DNA from: Planctomycetaceae bacterium
Lineage (GTDB): Bacteria; Planctomycetota; Planctomycetia; Planctomycetales; Planctomycetaceae
Direction: 5' to 3'
Length of the DNA: 64,000 bases
NCBI GenBank assembly: GCA_020426505.1
Contig: JAGQPX010000059.1
Location: 1 to 64,000 of the forward strand
Shown here: piece after piece, positions 36,060-44,708 of the stretch
Position numbering within the stretch: position 1 is the stretch's first letter
Layout: each line of letters starts with the position of its first letter
The notes under the pieces: model-generated
What the model was told of the DNA's origin: nothing
The model's database searches: none
Seen by the model: only the letters and a program-made list of their open reading frames with translations
Program-made: the position numbers and the translations under genes

Positions 36060-37356
36060 CGCCGTCTCCGGCACCCGCAGTCGATTTCAGGACGGCTTCC
36101 AATCGAGCTGTTTGAGTTTGCAGCCCGTGTTCGGCCGACACATAGTCGCGACCGCCGCGCGGTCGTTGAGTTGAGGTGACGAGATCAGTCCAGAGACAAC
36201 GGACGTGCTCGGCCATGCGCGGCAGATCACCATGCGTGCAGAATCCGCTCTTCGAGGTCTTCAGGAATTCGTCGCCGACTTCGAGAGAGACGATCGGGAC
36301 ACCCGTGGCGGCCGCTTGAAGAAACACGTTAGGGAATCCCTCCAACGATGACGTACTGACGAAGACAGTTGCATGATCGAAGACCGCGGGCATCAGATCA
36401 AATGGGATCTGAGACACAATCTTCACGTTAGCAGGTGCATCACGTCTCACACGCTCTTCGACCGTTCGATCGCGTGGGTTGAGGACCATCAGGAAATTCA
36501 CTTCCGGACACAACCTCGCGACTTCGAGCAGAAGCAACGGGCGTTTGTGGACCGACTCGGCTCGACCAACCCATAACACGTATCGGTCGAGATCACACGT
36601 TGTGCCATCTGGCAACGTGCTCCGTCGCCCGGCGTCCCAGCTGTCGAAGTCGATGGGGTTAGCGACGAGCGTACTTTCCCTGCAGAACCGATCTTGGAGG
36701 AGTTGTTGCTGCTTTTCGGTCTGAGCAACGATTGCATCGGCCCGTTGAATGATCGCGTGACAGACACTCCCCACGTCGCCGTAGGGACTCACGTAGGATG
36801 AACCGGGTGTATATCGTTCGTCGAGATCTCCGTCAGAGCCGATGACTAACACCGCCTTCCGATGGCTGTCATGAGCTGCGGCAATGACACGAGCCGAGTT
36901 TGCCTGGACACCGAAGGTGCAAAAGACGTCAACGGGCTGCTCGGTGTAGAACGGGTCAGCTCTCCACGGGTCACGAGACCTACCCGCGAGAATTCGATAC
37001 GTCGCCAGAACGGGAACTTGCCACACGAGCTTGTTCTCCCATCGACGCAGGCGTACTCCAGGAAATCGTGACGACCTTTCGATGCACTTCCCGACGGATT
37101 CATAGAGTGAGTAAATTCGATCTTCCATTGGGATCACGTCGACGCCGTCTTGACGAAATGGCTGACGCGGACTGTCTGTCCTCACGATGAATCGCACATC
37201 GACTGACCCGGAAGTGGCAAGACCTTTTGCAAAGGTCCATGCCCGCGTTTCCGTGCCACCGACGGGGCGATTGAGTGACACGTCAATGGCGGGTAGCGCG
37301 TGGAGGGCCACAAAGCAAACGCGGAGCGACGTCTGTTCCTCGGTCGTGTCCGTCAT
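36052..37356 (-). CDS. GT4-type glycosyltransferase
   Basis: A 434-residue retaining glycosyltransferase with two Rossmann domains (GT-B). The N-terminal GGTETRAWTFAKGLA is the acceptor-side glycine loop of this group. The C-terminal domain has YVLWVGRAESVHKRPLLLLE and VFVSTSSLEGFPNVFLQAAA, the conserved E-x7-E region of GT4 enzymes (ENG-type SSLEGFPNVFLEA). It is coupled to the overlapping methyltransferase gene. The pair probably acts on a cell-envelope polysaccharide; donor and acceptor sugars cannot be deduced. Confidence 0.88.
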   Translation of the reverse strand: MTDTTEEQTSLRVCFVALHALPAIDVSLNRPVGGTETRAWTFAKGLATSGSVDVRFIVRTDSPRQPFRQDGVDVIPMEDRIYSLYESVGKCIERSSRFPGVRLRRWENKLVWQVPVLATYRILAGRSRDPWRADPFYTEQPVDVFCTFGVQANSARVIAAAHDSHRKAVLVIGSDGDLDERYTPGSSYVSPYGDVGSVCHAIIQRADAIVAQTEKQQQLLQDRFCRESTLVANPIDFDSWDAGRRSTLPDGTTCDLDRYVLWVGRAESVHKRPLLLLEVARLCPEVNFLMVLNPRDRTVEERVRRDAPANVKIVSQIPFDLMPAVFDHATVFVSTSSLEGFPNVFLQAAATGVPIVSLEVGDEFLKTSKSGFCTHGDLPRMAEHVRCLWTDLVTSTQRPRGGRDYVSAEHGLQTQTARLEAVLKSTAGAGDGDA

Positions 37357-37395
37357 GTCACGGGGTTCTACGTGGCACGGGAAGAGTTCTTCAGC

Positions 37396-38628
37396 TTAAT
37401 CGATGATCTTCACCATCGGCGGCGCAGTGTAGTTCAGAGACGCATTCGACGTGTGCTGATGATCGACCGGACCATCATGCACAATGTAACGATACTGTGA
37501 CACGAGTGGTTGATTAGGTTCAATCATCATCTCTCCCAATGCCACTGGAGTGTAGACGAAGTAAGGTTTGCTGGGATGCAATCTGACCGGCGAAGGGTAT
37601 CGAATGTTTGACGGATGTTGCAGGACGGTCACGCCACATAACTGTCCATCGACAAGACCGAAGGCGTCTGTCCAGTGTGGGCGGGAATGGTTGCCGTCGG
37701 CTCGCGATTTCCCCTCACTCGTCAGAAAATCGCTGCCATCCTGATCGAGCCATTGCGAGGTCCCACGAAACGCCATGCCTCCGTAATGGTATTCATGGAG
37801 GGACAGCGGCTTATCCGTGGCGCAGTTTTGCTCTGATATCAGGTCAATGACGTATACATCAGACCGATCGTACACGCGGACTGTCCACGTTTCGTCCAGC
37901 ACGGCCGTCGGTTCGGAGGATTCAGAGAGAGCCAGATGTCGCAATTTCACGGTGAACTCGCCGAAAACCGGTCCACTCGCTGAGCTAACCACTTCCAAGT
38001 GTTCGACAGTGCCGGTGCCCCCCTTTTGGTTCCAGAAGTCAATCTCTCGACCTTCAAACGTTGTCTTCACCCATGCTGCGAAGATGCCGTGTTGGTGAAG
38101 ATGGTCCTCCGGGAAGGCTTCCGTCAGGACGTGCCCGGAGGGTGTTCTCAGGGGGTGAATGAAGCCGCTTCGCTGAAAGATCGGATCGAGGCCTTCCGGC
38201 GGCATCACAACGGACGTGTGATACGTCAGCACCGGCCTGCCTCGTACATTGACGTTCAACGCCTTGCTGTTGTCCGCGACGTCGACATGTTTGTCGAGAT
38301 TGTGTTGAATGTCGCTGGCGGAGATTCGATACCGTCTCGCCTGACCCGCAGGGAGCACGTCACGTAGAAACCAGTAACATTGTGCAGGATCGTCTACAGA
38401 TCGTTGTGCGGCGACGAGCGTGCCAGTATCCACTCGCTGCATCCAGATGTACTTTGCCGTCGATAGATCGTCGGGAAGTGTGACCGACAACGGCATCTCC
38501 TGGCGGTCAGTGTCCCCCGCCTGAACCTCAATCAACAGGGTCCCACGTGAACGAGCCTCGACAGTAGCGTCGTTAAGTTGGACGATGACACAAAGTCCCG
38601 CAAGTAGTCTCGGCACGATTCGATTCAT
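37396..38628 (-). CDS. Exported DUF6807 (PmoA-like) protein
   Basis: About 410 residues from the ATG at 38628 (GAGAGG five bases before). A signal segment VPRLLAGLCVIVQLNDATVEA precedes the DUF6807 body: RPVLTYHTSVVMPPEGLDPI, RSGFIHPLRTPSGHVLTEAF, PEDHLHQHGIFAAW and LHEYHYGGMAFRG. DUF6807 proteins are very numerous in planctomycetes and related bacteria and occur near sugar-degrading enzymes; no biochemical function is established to my knowledge. The conserved His cluster (HLHQHG, HEYHYGG) suggests a metal or active site. Transcribed upstream of the glycosyltransferase with 39 bases between. Confidence 0.85.
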   Translation of the reverse strand: MNRIVPRLLAGLCVIVQLNDATVEARSRGTLLIEVQAGDTDRQEMPLSVTLPDDLSTAKYIWMQRVDTGTLVAAQRSVDDPAQCYWFLRDVLPAGQARRYRISASDIQHNLDKHVDVADNSKALNVNVRGRPVLTYHTSVVMPPEGLDPIFQRSGFIHPLRTPSGHVLTEAFPEDHLHQHGIFAAWVKTTFEGREIDFWNQKGGTGTVEHLEVVSSASGPVFGEFTVKLRHLALSESSEPTAVLDETWTVRVYDRSDVYVIDLISEQNCATDKPLSLHEYHYGGMAFRGTSQWLDQDGSDFLTSEGKSRADGNHSRPHWTDAFGLVDGQLCGVTVLQHPSNIRYPSPVRLHPSKPYFVYTPVALGEMMIEPNQPLVSQYRYIVHDGPVDHQHTSNASLNYTAPPMVKIID

Positions 38629-38717
38629 CTGGCACCTCTCGTCTTGTACGTTAGGATCACGGTATTTCAACAACTCGAGCATCCCATCGACAAGCCCACC
38701 GTCCACAAGGAGAAACG

Positions 38718-39305
38718 ATGCATCCCGTTCTTCAACACAATGTCTATCTGATTAAAGAGCACGTGGGAATGTTCAAGGCGGCGAACAACTATGACGTCTT
38801 CGACCCGGAGACGGGTGAGGAGATGATGCATTGCCGCGAGCCAAACCTCGGTTTCCTCACCAAGATGTTCCGGTTCACCGACTACAAACGGATGACACCT
38901 TTTGACGTGCATGTCACGACACCGTCGGGCGAACCGGTCCTGCACGTGACGCGAGGCATCTCCGTCTTCCTTTCAAAGGTGGACGTGCTCGATGAAGACC
39001 GTGACCGAGTCGGCGGATTCAAGCAAAAACTCTTCTCGATTGGCGGAGCCTTCACGGTTCTTGGCGAGAACGATCAGCCGCTGTGCCACCTCAAGGGGAA
39101 ATGGACGTCGTGGGAGTTCAACTTTGAGCACGAAGGCCGGAAACTGGCGAAGGTGTCCAAGAAGTGGGCAGGTATCGGCAAGGAGCTCTTCACAAGTGCC
39201 GACAATTACATCCTCGAAATCAGTGAGGACATCCCTACCGAGAACCCCTTACGGTTGTTGATCATGGCCGCCGTATTCTCGATCGATTTGGTGCTTAAAG
39301 AGTAG
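38718..39305 (+). CDS. LURP-one-related/scramblase-like protein
   Basis: A 195-residue cytoplasmic protein of the LOR/Tubby-like beta-barrel fold: MFKAANNYDVFDPETGEEMM, VHVTTPSGEPVLHVTRG, DRDRVGGFKQKLFSIGGAFT, and KLAKVSKKWAGIGKELFTSA followed by DNYILEIS. The last 20 residues (LRLLIMAAVFSIDLVLKE) form the hydrophobic helix that pierces the barrel in Tubby/LURP-one proteins. The ATG at 38718 has AAGGAG nine bases before it. Function in bacteria unknown. Its 3' end overlaps the convergent GH10-like gene by 11 bases. Confidence 0.85.
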   Translation: MHPVLQHNVYLIKEHVGMFKAANNYDVFDPETGEEMMHCREPNLGFLTKMFRFTDYKRMTPFDVHVTTPSGEPVLHVTRGISVFLSKVDVLDEDRDRVGGFKQKLFSIGGAFTVLGENDQPLCHLKGKWTSWEFNFEHEGRKLAKVSKKWAGIGKELFTSADNYILEISEDIPTENPLRLLIMAAVFSIDLVLKE

Positions 39306-40800
39306 CCGGCTGGGTGGTGCCGAAACTCAATTGACTACGGAGGGCTTCAAAGGACGGCTTGGGCGTGCCGTCTGCACGGATCAACCCCGCATGCGGAAAC
39401 TGGTGCGGAAACGCGTCCGTGAGGTGTGTCCAGTACACGCCGGTCACTGCCGGTTTGGACATCAACAGGGGTACGAAAGTCTCGACCCACTCGGCCTGGA
39501 CGTCCTCGTTGCAGGGGCGTCGCCAGACGGGCGTTGCCACTTCGAGATCCTGGTTCGCGTTTGGGTCTTCGTGAACATCGGATGGAAAGGCAAGCGTCAC
39601 GTGGATTTGAATTCCGAGCATGCTCCAATAATCGATCAACCGCGAAAAGCTGAGCATATCCCGGGAGGACCCGCCTCGCGGACGATACCCGACATTGATT
39701 TCGAGGTTGACGCCCGCCAGACCGAGATTCGAGCGCACAACAGCATCCACGAACTGGAACGGTGACAAGCGATGGTGTCCGCGGGCCTGATAATCTCCCC
39801 AAGGTTGATCGATGCGGATGAACAGCTGAGCGTCGTCGTCGTTGCGACCGGCGGTTTCGAGTGTGCGTGCGACAAGGCCGAGGCGATTCTCCTCGCTGAT
39901 CGCAAGTGCCCCGCCACTGTTTCCGTAGGCAGAGACTTCCCACAACCGGATGCGACCCTGATAACGTGAGACAGCCGTTTCGACCCAGTCGCAGACGAAA
40001 CTTTGCATGTTGAGGATGTCGTGCTCCCAAGGTTGCAACCATTGAGGGAGTCCTCCGGCGCCAAGGTCGATCAATGGTCCGCCGCGAGGCAGCTGTCGGT
40101 GTTCGGCACAGCAATCAACAAGTTGATCAATGATGTCCCAGTGATACTGTCCCTCGACGGGCTCGACACGTTTCCATTCGATCGGGATTGCTGCCGCCTG
40201 AAACGTCGAACAGAAGAGGTCCTTTGTCTCTTCGTTCAGTGTGCCCCACGGGAGTCCACAGCCAAGCGACGCTGGGGGATTCGATGGGGCGCGATGGCAC
40301 ACGGCTATCCGTTGACTCGTGTATGACTTCAAGAGGACATCAGAGGCATCACAAGCGGCGGTCAAGGCTCGGCGGGCGATGCGACAACATTCGTCGGGAT
40401 CGTTTTGGACGGCCGACGCCTGGGCGAGGAGTTGAAACGCACGGCGTTCCGCCACACGGTACGACTCGGGGATCTCCATCCGAATGATTTCCCACGCAGA
40501 CGATTGATCGCGGAGTTCCGCGATCTTGCCCCGGGCGAGTTCGAGTGGCAGCAGATACGGTTCCTCTCGTTCTCGCAGAGAGGTCGTCGTGAGTACCGGT
40601 CGTCCGTGCTGTTCAACGGGGAAAGCAACATGGAGTTTGCCACTATCCGAATGGGGACGTTGGCACTTAACGAGATTCCCTTCCAGTTCAACCTGAGTCG
40701 GGAACACATGCCGGTCAAAGCCTGTGACATACGCCCGGTGGACCTCCGGCCAATCGTCGAGCAACTCACTTGGTTGCACCAGGAATCGCATCACACCCAT
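39295..40800 (-). CDS. GH10-like (beta/alpha)8 protein, catalytic acid altered
   Basis: About 501 residues. An N-terminal beta-sandwich-like region (to about 160) is followed by a TIM-barrel part resembling family 10 glycoside hydrolases: IPIEWKRVEPVEGQYHWDII, IRLWEVSAYGNSGGALAISE and VNLEINVGYRPRGG. In true GH10 xylanases the acid/base lies in a W-D-V-V-N-E motif; here the matching place reads WEVSAYGN without that glutamate, while a Glu remains at the nucleophile-like LEI site. There is no signal peptide, so it is likely cytoplasmic. GGAGG precedes the ATG at 40800. Similar degenerate GH10-like proteins are common in planctomycetes. Confidence 0.65.
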   Translation of the reverse strand: MGVMRFLVQPSELLDDWPEVHRAYVTGFDRHVFPTQVELEGNLVKCQRPHSDSGKLHVAFPVEQHGRPVLTTTSLREREEPYLLPLELARGKIAELRDQSSAWEIIRMEIPESYRVAERRAFQLLAQASAVQNDPDECCRIARRALTAACDASDVLLKSYTSQRIAVCHRAPSNPPASLGCGLPWGTLNEETKDLFCSTFQAAAIPIEWKRVEPVEGQYHWDIIDQLVDCCAEHRQLPRGGPLIDLGAGGLPQWLQPWEHDILNMQSFVCDWVETAVSRYQGRIRLWEVSAYGNSGGALAISEENRLGLVARTLETAGRNDDDAQLFIRIDQPWGDYQARGHHRLSPFQFVDAVVRSNLGLAGVNLEINVGYRPRGGSSRDMLSFSRLIDYWSMLGIQIHVTLAFPSDVHEDPNANQDLEVATPVWRRPCNEDVQAEWVETFVPLLMSKPAVTGVYWTHLTDAFPHQFPHAGLIRADGTPKPSFEALRSQLSFGTTQPATL

Positions 40801-41138
40801 GTCGCCCTCCCTTGGGCAACGGTCCATCGACCCTTGTCACCCGAGATGCCTGGAGGACCGACCATCAACATCATCGCTCCACTCGGTTTCTCATCAGGGT
40901 GATTCTGTTCATCATCCTCTCAGCAAAATGCGAGAAACTCCGGACGACGAACGCAAAGCCATCTCTTGCTTCCGGTTGTGCATTTCTCAGTGTATCCCCC
41001 GTCTGATTGATGTTCAAGAAGCCTCCCGTATACTGGGTGACTGAACGTGGCAAGCAGCGGTCGGCTTGTGACATGTTCAAGGTACGGTTCTCGAATCCAA
41101 TCGCACAATCCCCTGACTCTCTCTCGGAGATGAATACG
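40801..41138. other. Divergent intergenic region upstream of purC
   Basis: About 340 bases between the GH10-like gene and purC. The purC frame is open back to 41007, but the SAICAR synthetase start pattern and a GGAG site place the true start at 41139. Nothing else was recognised; no PurR- or riboswitch-like element could be supported. Confidence 0.4.
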
Positions 41139-42026
41139 ATGACTTCTGCTCTCACGATCACGGCCCTCTCCGACGTTCCCGTTCGCCACGGGAAGGTCCG
41201 CGATATCTATGATTTTGAAGATCGCCTGCTGCTGGTGGCGACCGACCGCATCAGTGCTTTCGATTTCGTGTTGCCTACCGGGATTCCTGACAAGGGACGT
41301 GTACTCACGAAGATTAGCGAGTTCTGGTTCAACAAGCTGGATGTTCCTCACCATCTGCTGAGCATGGACCCGTCAGATGTTCCACTGCCGGAGGGGACCG
41401 ACGTTGAGCCGTTCGAGGGACGCAGCATGGTCGTCCGCAAGACGCAGGTCGTTCTGGTCGAGTGCGTTGTCAGGGGGTACCTCTCCGGCTCCGGTTGGAA
41501 GGAGTATCAAAAGAGTGGCACCGTTTGTGGTGTCGAATTGCCCGCCGGGCTTCAGGAAAGCGACAAGTTGCCCGAGCCGATCTTCACGCCAACGACCAAG
41601 GCGGACGAAGGTCATGACATGCCGATGACGTTCGCAGAAGTCGAATCGGAAGTCGGCGTTGATCTGGCTCGTCGCCTACGGGACTTGTCGATCGACATCT
41701 ATCAGCGAGGTGCAGAGTACGCACGTACCCAAGGCATCATCATTGCGGATACGAAGTTCGAGTTCGGCATGGATGGCGACGAGTTGTTGCTGATTGACGA
41801 GGTGCTGACTCCCGACAGCAGCCGATTCTGGCCGGAGGAACAGTATGAGCCCGGTCATGGTCAGCCGTCCTTCGACAAGCAGTTTGTCCGCGACTGGCTG
41901 TTGCAGTCGGATTGGGATCGTGAGAGTGATCCCCCTGCTCTTCCGGATGAGATCGTGGCAAAGACCCGGGAGAAGTACATCGAGGCTTACGAGCGGTTGT
42001 CGCAAGAGTTCTTCAAGTGGAAGTAA
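41139..42026 (+). CDS. purC: SAICAR synthetase
   Basis: PurC joins CAIR and aspartate in purine synthesis, using ATP. The 295-residue protein carries [75 protein letters not shown] and [20 protein letters not shown], all PurC signatures, with the catalytic [12 protein letters not shown]. It is of the longer type, like the yeast and many bacterial enzymes. GGAG at 41126-41129 fits the ATG at 41139. The HAD-like gene follows after 36 bases and may be co-transcribed. Confidence 0.96.
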   Translation: MTSALTITALSDVPVRHGKVRDIYDFEDRLLLVATDRISAFDFVLPTGIPDKGRVLTKISEFWFNKLDVPHHLLSMDPSDVPLPEGTDVEPFEGRSMVVRKTQVVLVECVVRGYLSGSGWKEYQKSGTVCGVELPAGLQESDKLPEPIFTPTTKADEGHDMPMTFAEVESEVGVDLARRLRDLSIDIYQRGAEYARTQGIIIADTKFEFGMDGDELLLIDEVLTPDSSRFWPEEQYEPGHGQPSFDKQFVRDWLLQSDWDRESDPPALPDEIVAKTREKYIEAYERLSQEFFKWK

Positions 42027-42062
42027 CGTGCGACCAGCCATTCGCGAACATCAGATGAGCCG

Positions 42063-43022
42063 ATGGCACAGACGCTGCTCGAGTATCTTGACGCTTTGGA
42101 TGAACGGGATCTGATCTGGCCTCAGCCTCCAGACCCGGAGCCACTGCGCGCAAAGCCGACGCTCAAACCGTTATCGGATGTGCGCGCTGTCACCTGGTCA
42201 GTCTACGGTACGTTATTGACGATCCAGGATGGGGAACTTCTCCATCTGCATCCCGAGGGTGTCCGCAATCAGGTGGCCCTCGAAAAAACGATCGAAGAGT
42301 TCAACATGTGGTTCAGCATGAGCCGCAAGCCGGGGCAGCCTTGGGAGTACATGCTTCAGCAATATCGTGGAGTCTTTGATCGCATGCGGATGGCGGGGAC
42401 AAAACGGAAGGGGGACTTTCCGCATGTCAACTCATCGGTCCTCTGGCAGACGCTCGTTGCGCGACTCCAGCAGAACGAATACACATGGGATCGTGCGACT
42501 TTCGGAGACGAGGAGAGCTATGCCGACAAGGTGGCTTGCTTCTTTCATGCCAGCCTTCAGGGGACGAAGGCGGCGCCGGAGGCTGCGGACACGCTGTTGC
42601 GACTGTCGCAAGGGGGAATTTGCATTGGAATATTGGCCGAGACCCAGCCATTCACGATGGCTCAGCTGATCAAACAACTGGATCTACGGACTCGCCTGGG
42701 ATCGAGCGACTCATTGTTTTCTCCAGGTCTGCTGACGGAGTCCCACCGTGCTGGAATACGCAAGCCATCGCCAACACTTTACGCGCTAGCAGTTCGACGT
42801 GCTCAGAAAGCCGGGCTCCAGCCGCATCAAGTATTGCATGTGGGTCATGATCTCGGGCACGATCTGCGACTGGCTCGCGAATTCGGATTCTGTACTGCGT
42901 TGTACGTCGGAGATCGGAACAGCTGCCGGGTGGACGCCCAGCAACTCAAAGATCCCGACCTTAAGCCCGACCGGCTGATCACATCGCTGCGGCAGGTGGT
43001 CGAAATCGTCGGATCGTTTTGA
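42063..43022 (+). CDS. HAD-like protein lacking the catalytic nucleophile
   Basis: A 319-residue HAD-superfamily protein. The first motif, normally D-x-D/Y-G-T, reads TWSVYGTLL with Ser46 in place of the nucleophilic aspartate. The later motifs persist: ILAET (motif II threonine), IRKPSPTLY (motif III lysine) and HVGHDLGHDLRLA (motif IV acids). The 60-residue N-terminal extension and the helical cap (about 70-150) are intact. It is probably not a phosphatase; it may bind a phosphorylated ligand. It lies 36 bases downstream of purC on the same strand. Confidence 0.8.
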   Translation: MAQTLLEYLDALDERDLIWPQPPDPEPLRAKPTLKPLSDVRAVTWSVYGTLLTIQDGELLHLHPEGVRNQVALEKTIEEFNMWFSMSRKPGQPWEYMLQQYRGVFDRMRMAGTKRKGDFPHVNSSVLWQTLVARLQQNEYTWDRATFGDEESYADKVACFFHASLQGTKAAPEAADTLLRLSQGGICIGILAETQPFTMAQLIKQLDLRTRLGSSDSLFSPGLLTESHRAGIRKPSPTLYALAVRRAQKAGLQPHQVLHVGHDLGHDLRLAREFGFCTALYVGDRNSCRVDAQQLKDPDLKPDRLITSLRQVVEIVGSF

Positions 43023-43319
43023 TCTCCGTGGCAGGCGTCATGACGGCACATGTATGCCAGTAGGAGATGTTCCGGAATCGAGTGAGGCGTGGGCTGGACG
43101 AATGACTCTCCAATGCCTGGGGGCCGATGGTCTAGGAAGGGCGAGTTTGGCAGGTCAATTGTCGCAAGCGTTCCTATCGCGTGACAAAAAAACAGATCGG
43201 GGAAATCGTTTTGAATCCCCGCAAGGCTCCAGAGGGACGCTCGATCAGCTCTACGACCGGTTCGTGTGCCGAGTTTCTGTCATTGATGCACAATTGGTAC
43301 AGGCTTTCAGGTATCTTTG

Positions 43320-43637
43320 ATGAAATGTCCCGAATGCGGCTCGCTGGAGGTCTACCGCAGCAGTAGTCAGAACAAGCCGCACTACAAGTACTTTTGTGTC
43401 GCCCGATTTCGCTGCAACAAGTGTGCGCACTTGTACTGGCAAACGACCTTCATTCACACTCTGAGATACCTTCTATCGGAGAATTACCGAGAGTATGTCT
43501 ACTGGAGCGAGTTGGGGAGCGGCCTTCCGAATACCCTGCAGAGCCAGCAGCAGCAGAAAGAGGCTTTACGTGGTCCGACGATTACCAGTCGACTTCACGC
43601 TCGATTTCCGTGGCCCGCCTTTGACGAGCGGTGGTAG
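43320..43637 (+). CDS. Small zinc-ribbon protein
   Basis: About 105 residues starting MKCPECGSLEVYRSS, with a second pair of cysteines in RFRCNKCAHLYWQ. The CPxCG...CxxC arrangement is a zinc ribbon of about 35 residues. The rest is polar and Gln-rich (LQSQQQQKEA) with no known domain. The ATG at 43320 follows a weak AGG site. It ends 12 bases before the convergent mog gene. Possibly a nucleic-acid or protein-binding accessory; unassigned. Confidence 0.6.
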   Translation: MKCPECGSLEVYRSSSQNKPHYKYFCVARFRCNKCAHLYWQTTFIHTLRYLLSENYREYVYWSELGSGLPNTLQSQQQQKEALRGPTITSRLHARFPWPAFDERW

Positions 43638-43648
43638 CTCAAACTGAT

Positions 43649-44185
43649 TCACGACTTCTTTGGCCGGAAAGCAACGAGTCGCTCTTCGTTCGTTTCGAGG
43701 TGCGGCCCTTCGAGCAGGTCGATGCAGTACGGGATGGCGGGGAAGACCGCGTCGAGACATTCACTGATCGCTTTCGGTTGACCCGGCAAATTGATGATCA
43801 AGGTCTTGCCCCGGATGCCGGCGGTCTGCCGAGACAGGATGGCCGTGGGCACCTTCTCCAGCGAGACCTTCCGCATCAATTCGCCAAAACCCGGCATCAT
43901 CTTGTCGGAGGAGGCTTCGGTCGCTTCGGGGGCGATGTCACGCTTCGCGGGTCCCGTGCTGCCAGTCGTGATCACGAGACAGCAGTCGTCTTTGTCGCAG
44001 AGCGTCCGCAATGCTGCTTCGACCTGAGGACGTTCGTCCGGGACCACTTTGGCGATCGGGATGAACGGAGTCGATAGGACTTCGTCAAGATACGCTCGTA
44101 TCGCCGGTCCCCCACGGTCCTCATACTCGCCACGGCTGGCACGGTCGGAGACAGTCACGATTCCAATACGGACGGCATTTGACAT
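43649..44185 (-). CDS. mog: Molybdopterin adenylyltransferase
   Basis: Mog adenylates molybdopterin before molybdate insertion. The 178-residue protein has VRIGIVTVSDRASRGEYEDR, VPDERPQVEAALR, TTGSTGPAKRDIAPEAT, MPGFGELMR, VPTAILSRQ and NLPGQPKAI, close in pattern to E. coli MogA. The nucleotide loop reads GSTG where MogA has GGTG. GAGG precedes the ATG at 44185. No other molybdenum cofactor gene is nearby. It is followed on the same strand side by the DUF1499-hemC cluster (upstream), with 41 bases between. Confidence 0.93.
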   Translation of the reverse strand: MSNAVRIGIVTVSDRASRGEYEDRGGPAIRAYLDEVLSTPFIPIAKVVPDERPQVEAALRTLCDKDDCCLVITTGSTGPAKRDIAPEATEASSDKMMPGFGELMRKVSLEKVPTAILSRQTAGIRGKTLIINLPGQPKAISECLDAVFPAIPYCIDLLEGPHLETNEERLVAFRPKKS

Positions 44186-44226
44186 GGGGGACCTCAATAG
44201 CTGACGTGGACGTATGCGGATTCATG

Positions 44227-44694
44227 TCAGTCTACGGTTTCTTCTGCCAGTCGTCGCCTGATCTCTTCGACCCGATTTCGATTGGCCCCCAGATCAGAAT
44301 GCCCGACTCGCGAAGCTGACCGCACATGGATCACGCCTGCTTCCGCGTCGTTCAGAAACTCAATGTCGTCGATATACCGCATCAACCGAGAAGTGCACTC
44401 AGCACGGATGTAGTCCCCTTCATCGGCGATGACCACGATCCCCTGCTTGCTCGCCAAGACCTGTCGCAACTGCTCCATCGAATCCTCCCCTCCCGAAAGC
44501 GGTTCGATTCCATGTTGCTTATCGGTTTCATAGCTACACACACAATTGGGCGAGTCCGGACACGTTCGAAGATTGCCGTCGACGGGCCCCAATTCAGGTC
44601 GTCGCCATGACGCGACCACGACGCCTCCGATCACGAAAAGTGCAACGATCAGAAGGCTCAGAAGCGAAACCCACATGGCATGTCGTATTCTCAT
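44227..44694 (-). CDS. DUF1499 membrane-anchored protein
   Basis: About 155 residues: one helix (LLSLLIVALFVIGGVVVASW) then the DUF1499 domain with CPDSPNCVCSYE, RYIDDIEFLNDAEAGVIHVR and RSASRVGHSDLGANRNRVE. DUF1499 proteins are widespread and of unknown function. An in-frame TTG at 44712 overlaps the hemC stop and may be the start; the ATG at 44694 is given. It is the last gene of a DUF502-hemC-DUF1499 run, with overlapping ends indicating one operon. Confidence 0.88.
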   Translation of the reverse strand: MRIRHAMWVSLLSLLIVALFVIGGVVVASWRRPELGPVDGNLRTCPDSPNCVCSYETDKQHGIEPLSGGEDSMEQLRQVLASKQGIVVIADEGDYIRAECTSRLMRYIDDIEFLNDAEAGVIHVRSASRVGHSDLGANRNRVEEIRRRLAEETVD

Positions 44695-44708
44695 GGCTTC
44701 TCGCGTGG

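Noticed and set aside
43023-43319. tRNA or small RNA gene in the gap after the HAD-like gene
   Set aside because: No cloverleaf or conserved B-box (GGTTCGAATCC-like) in proper spacing was found on either strand.
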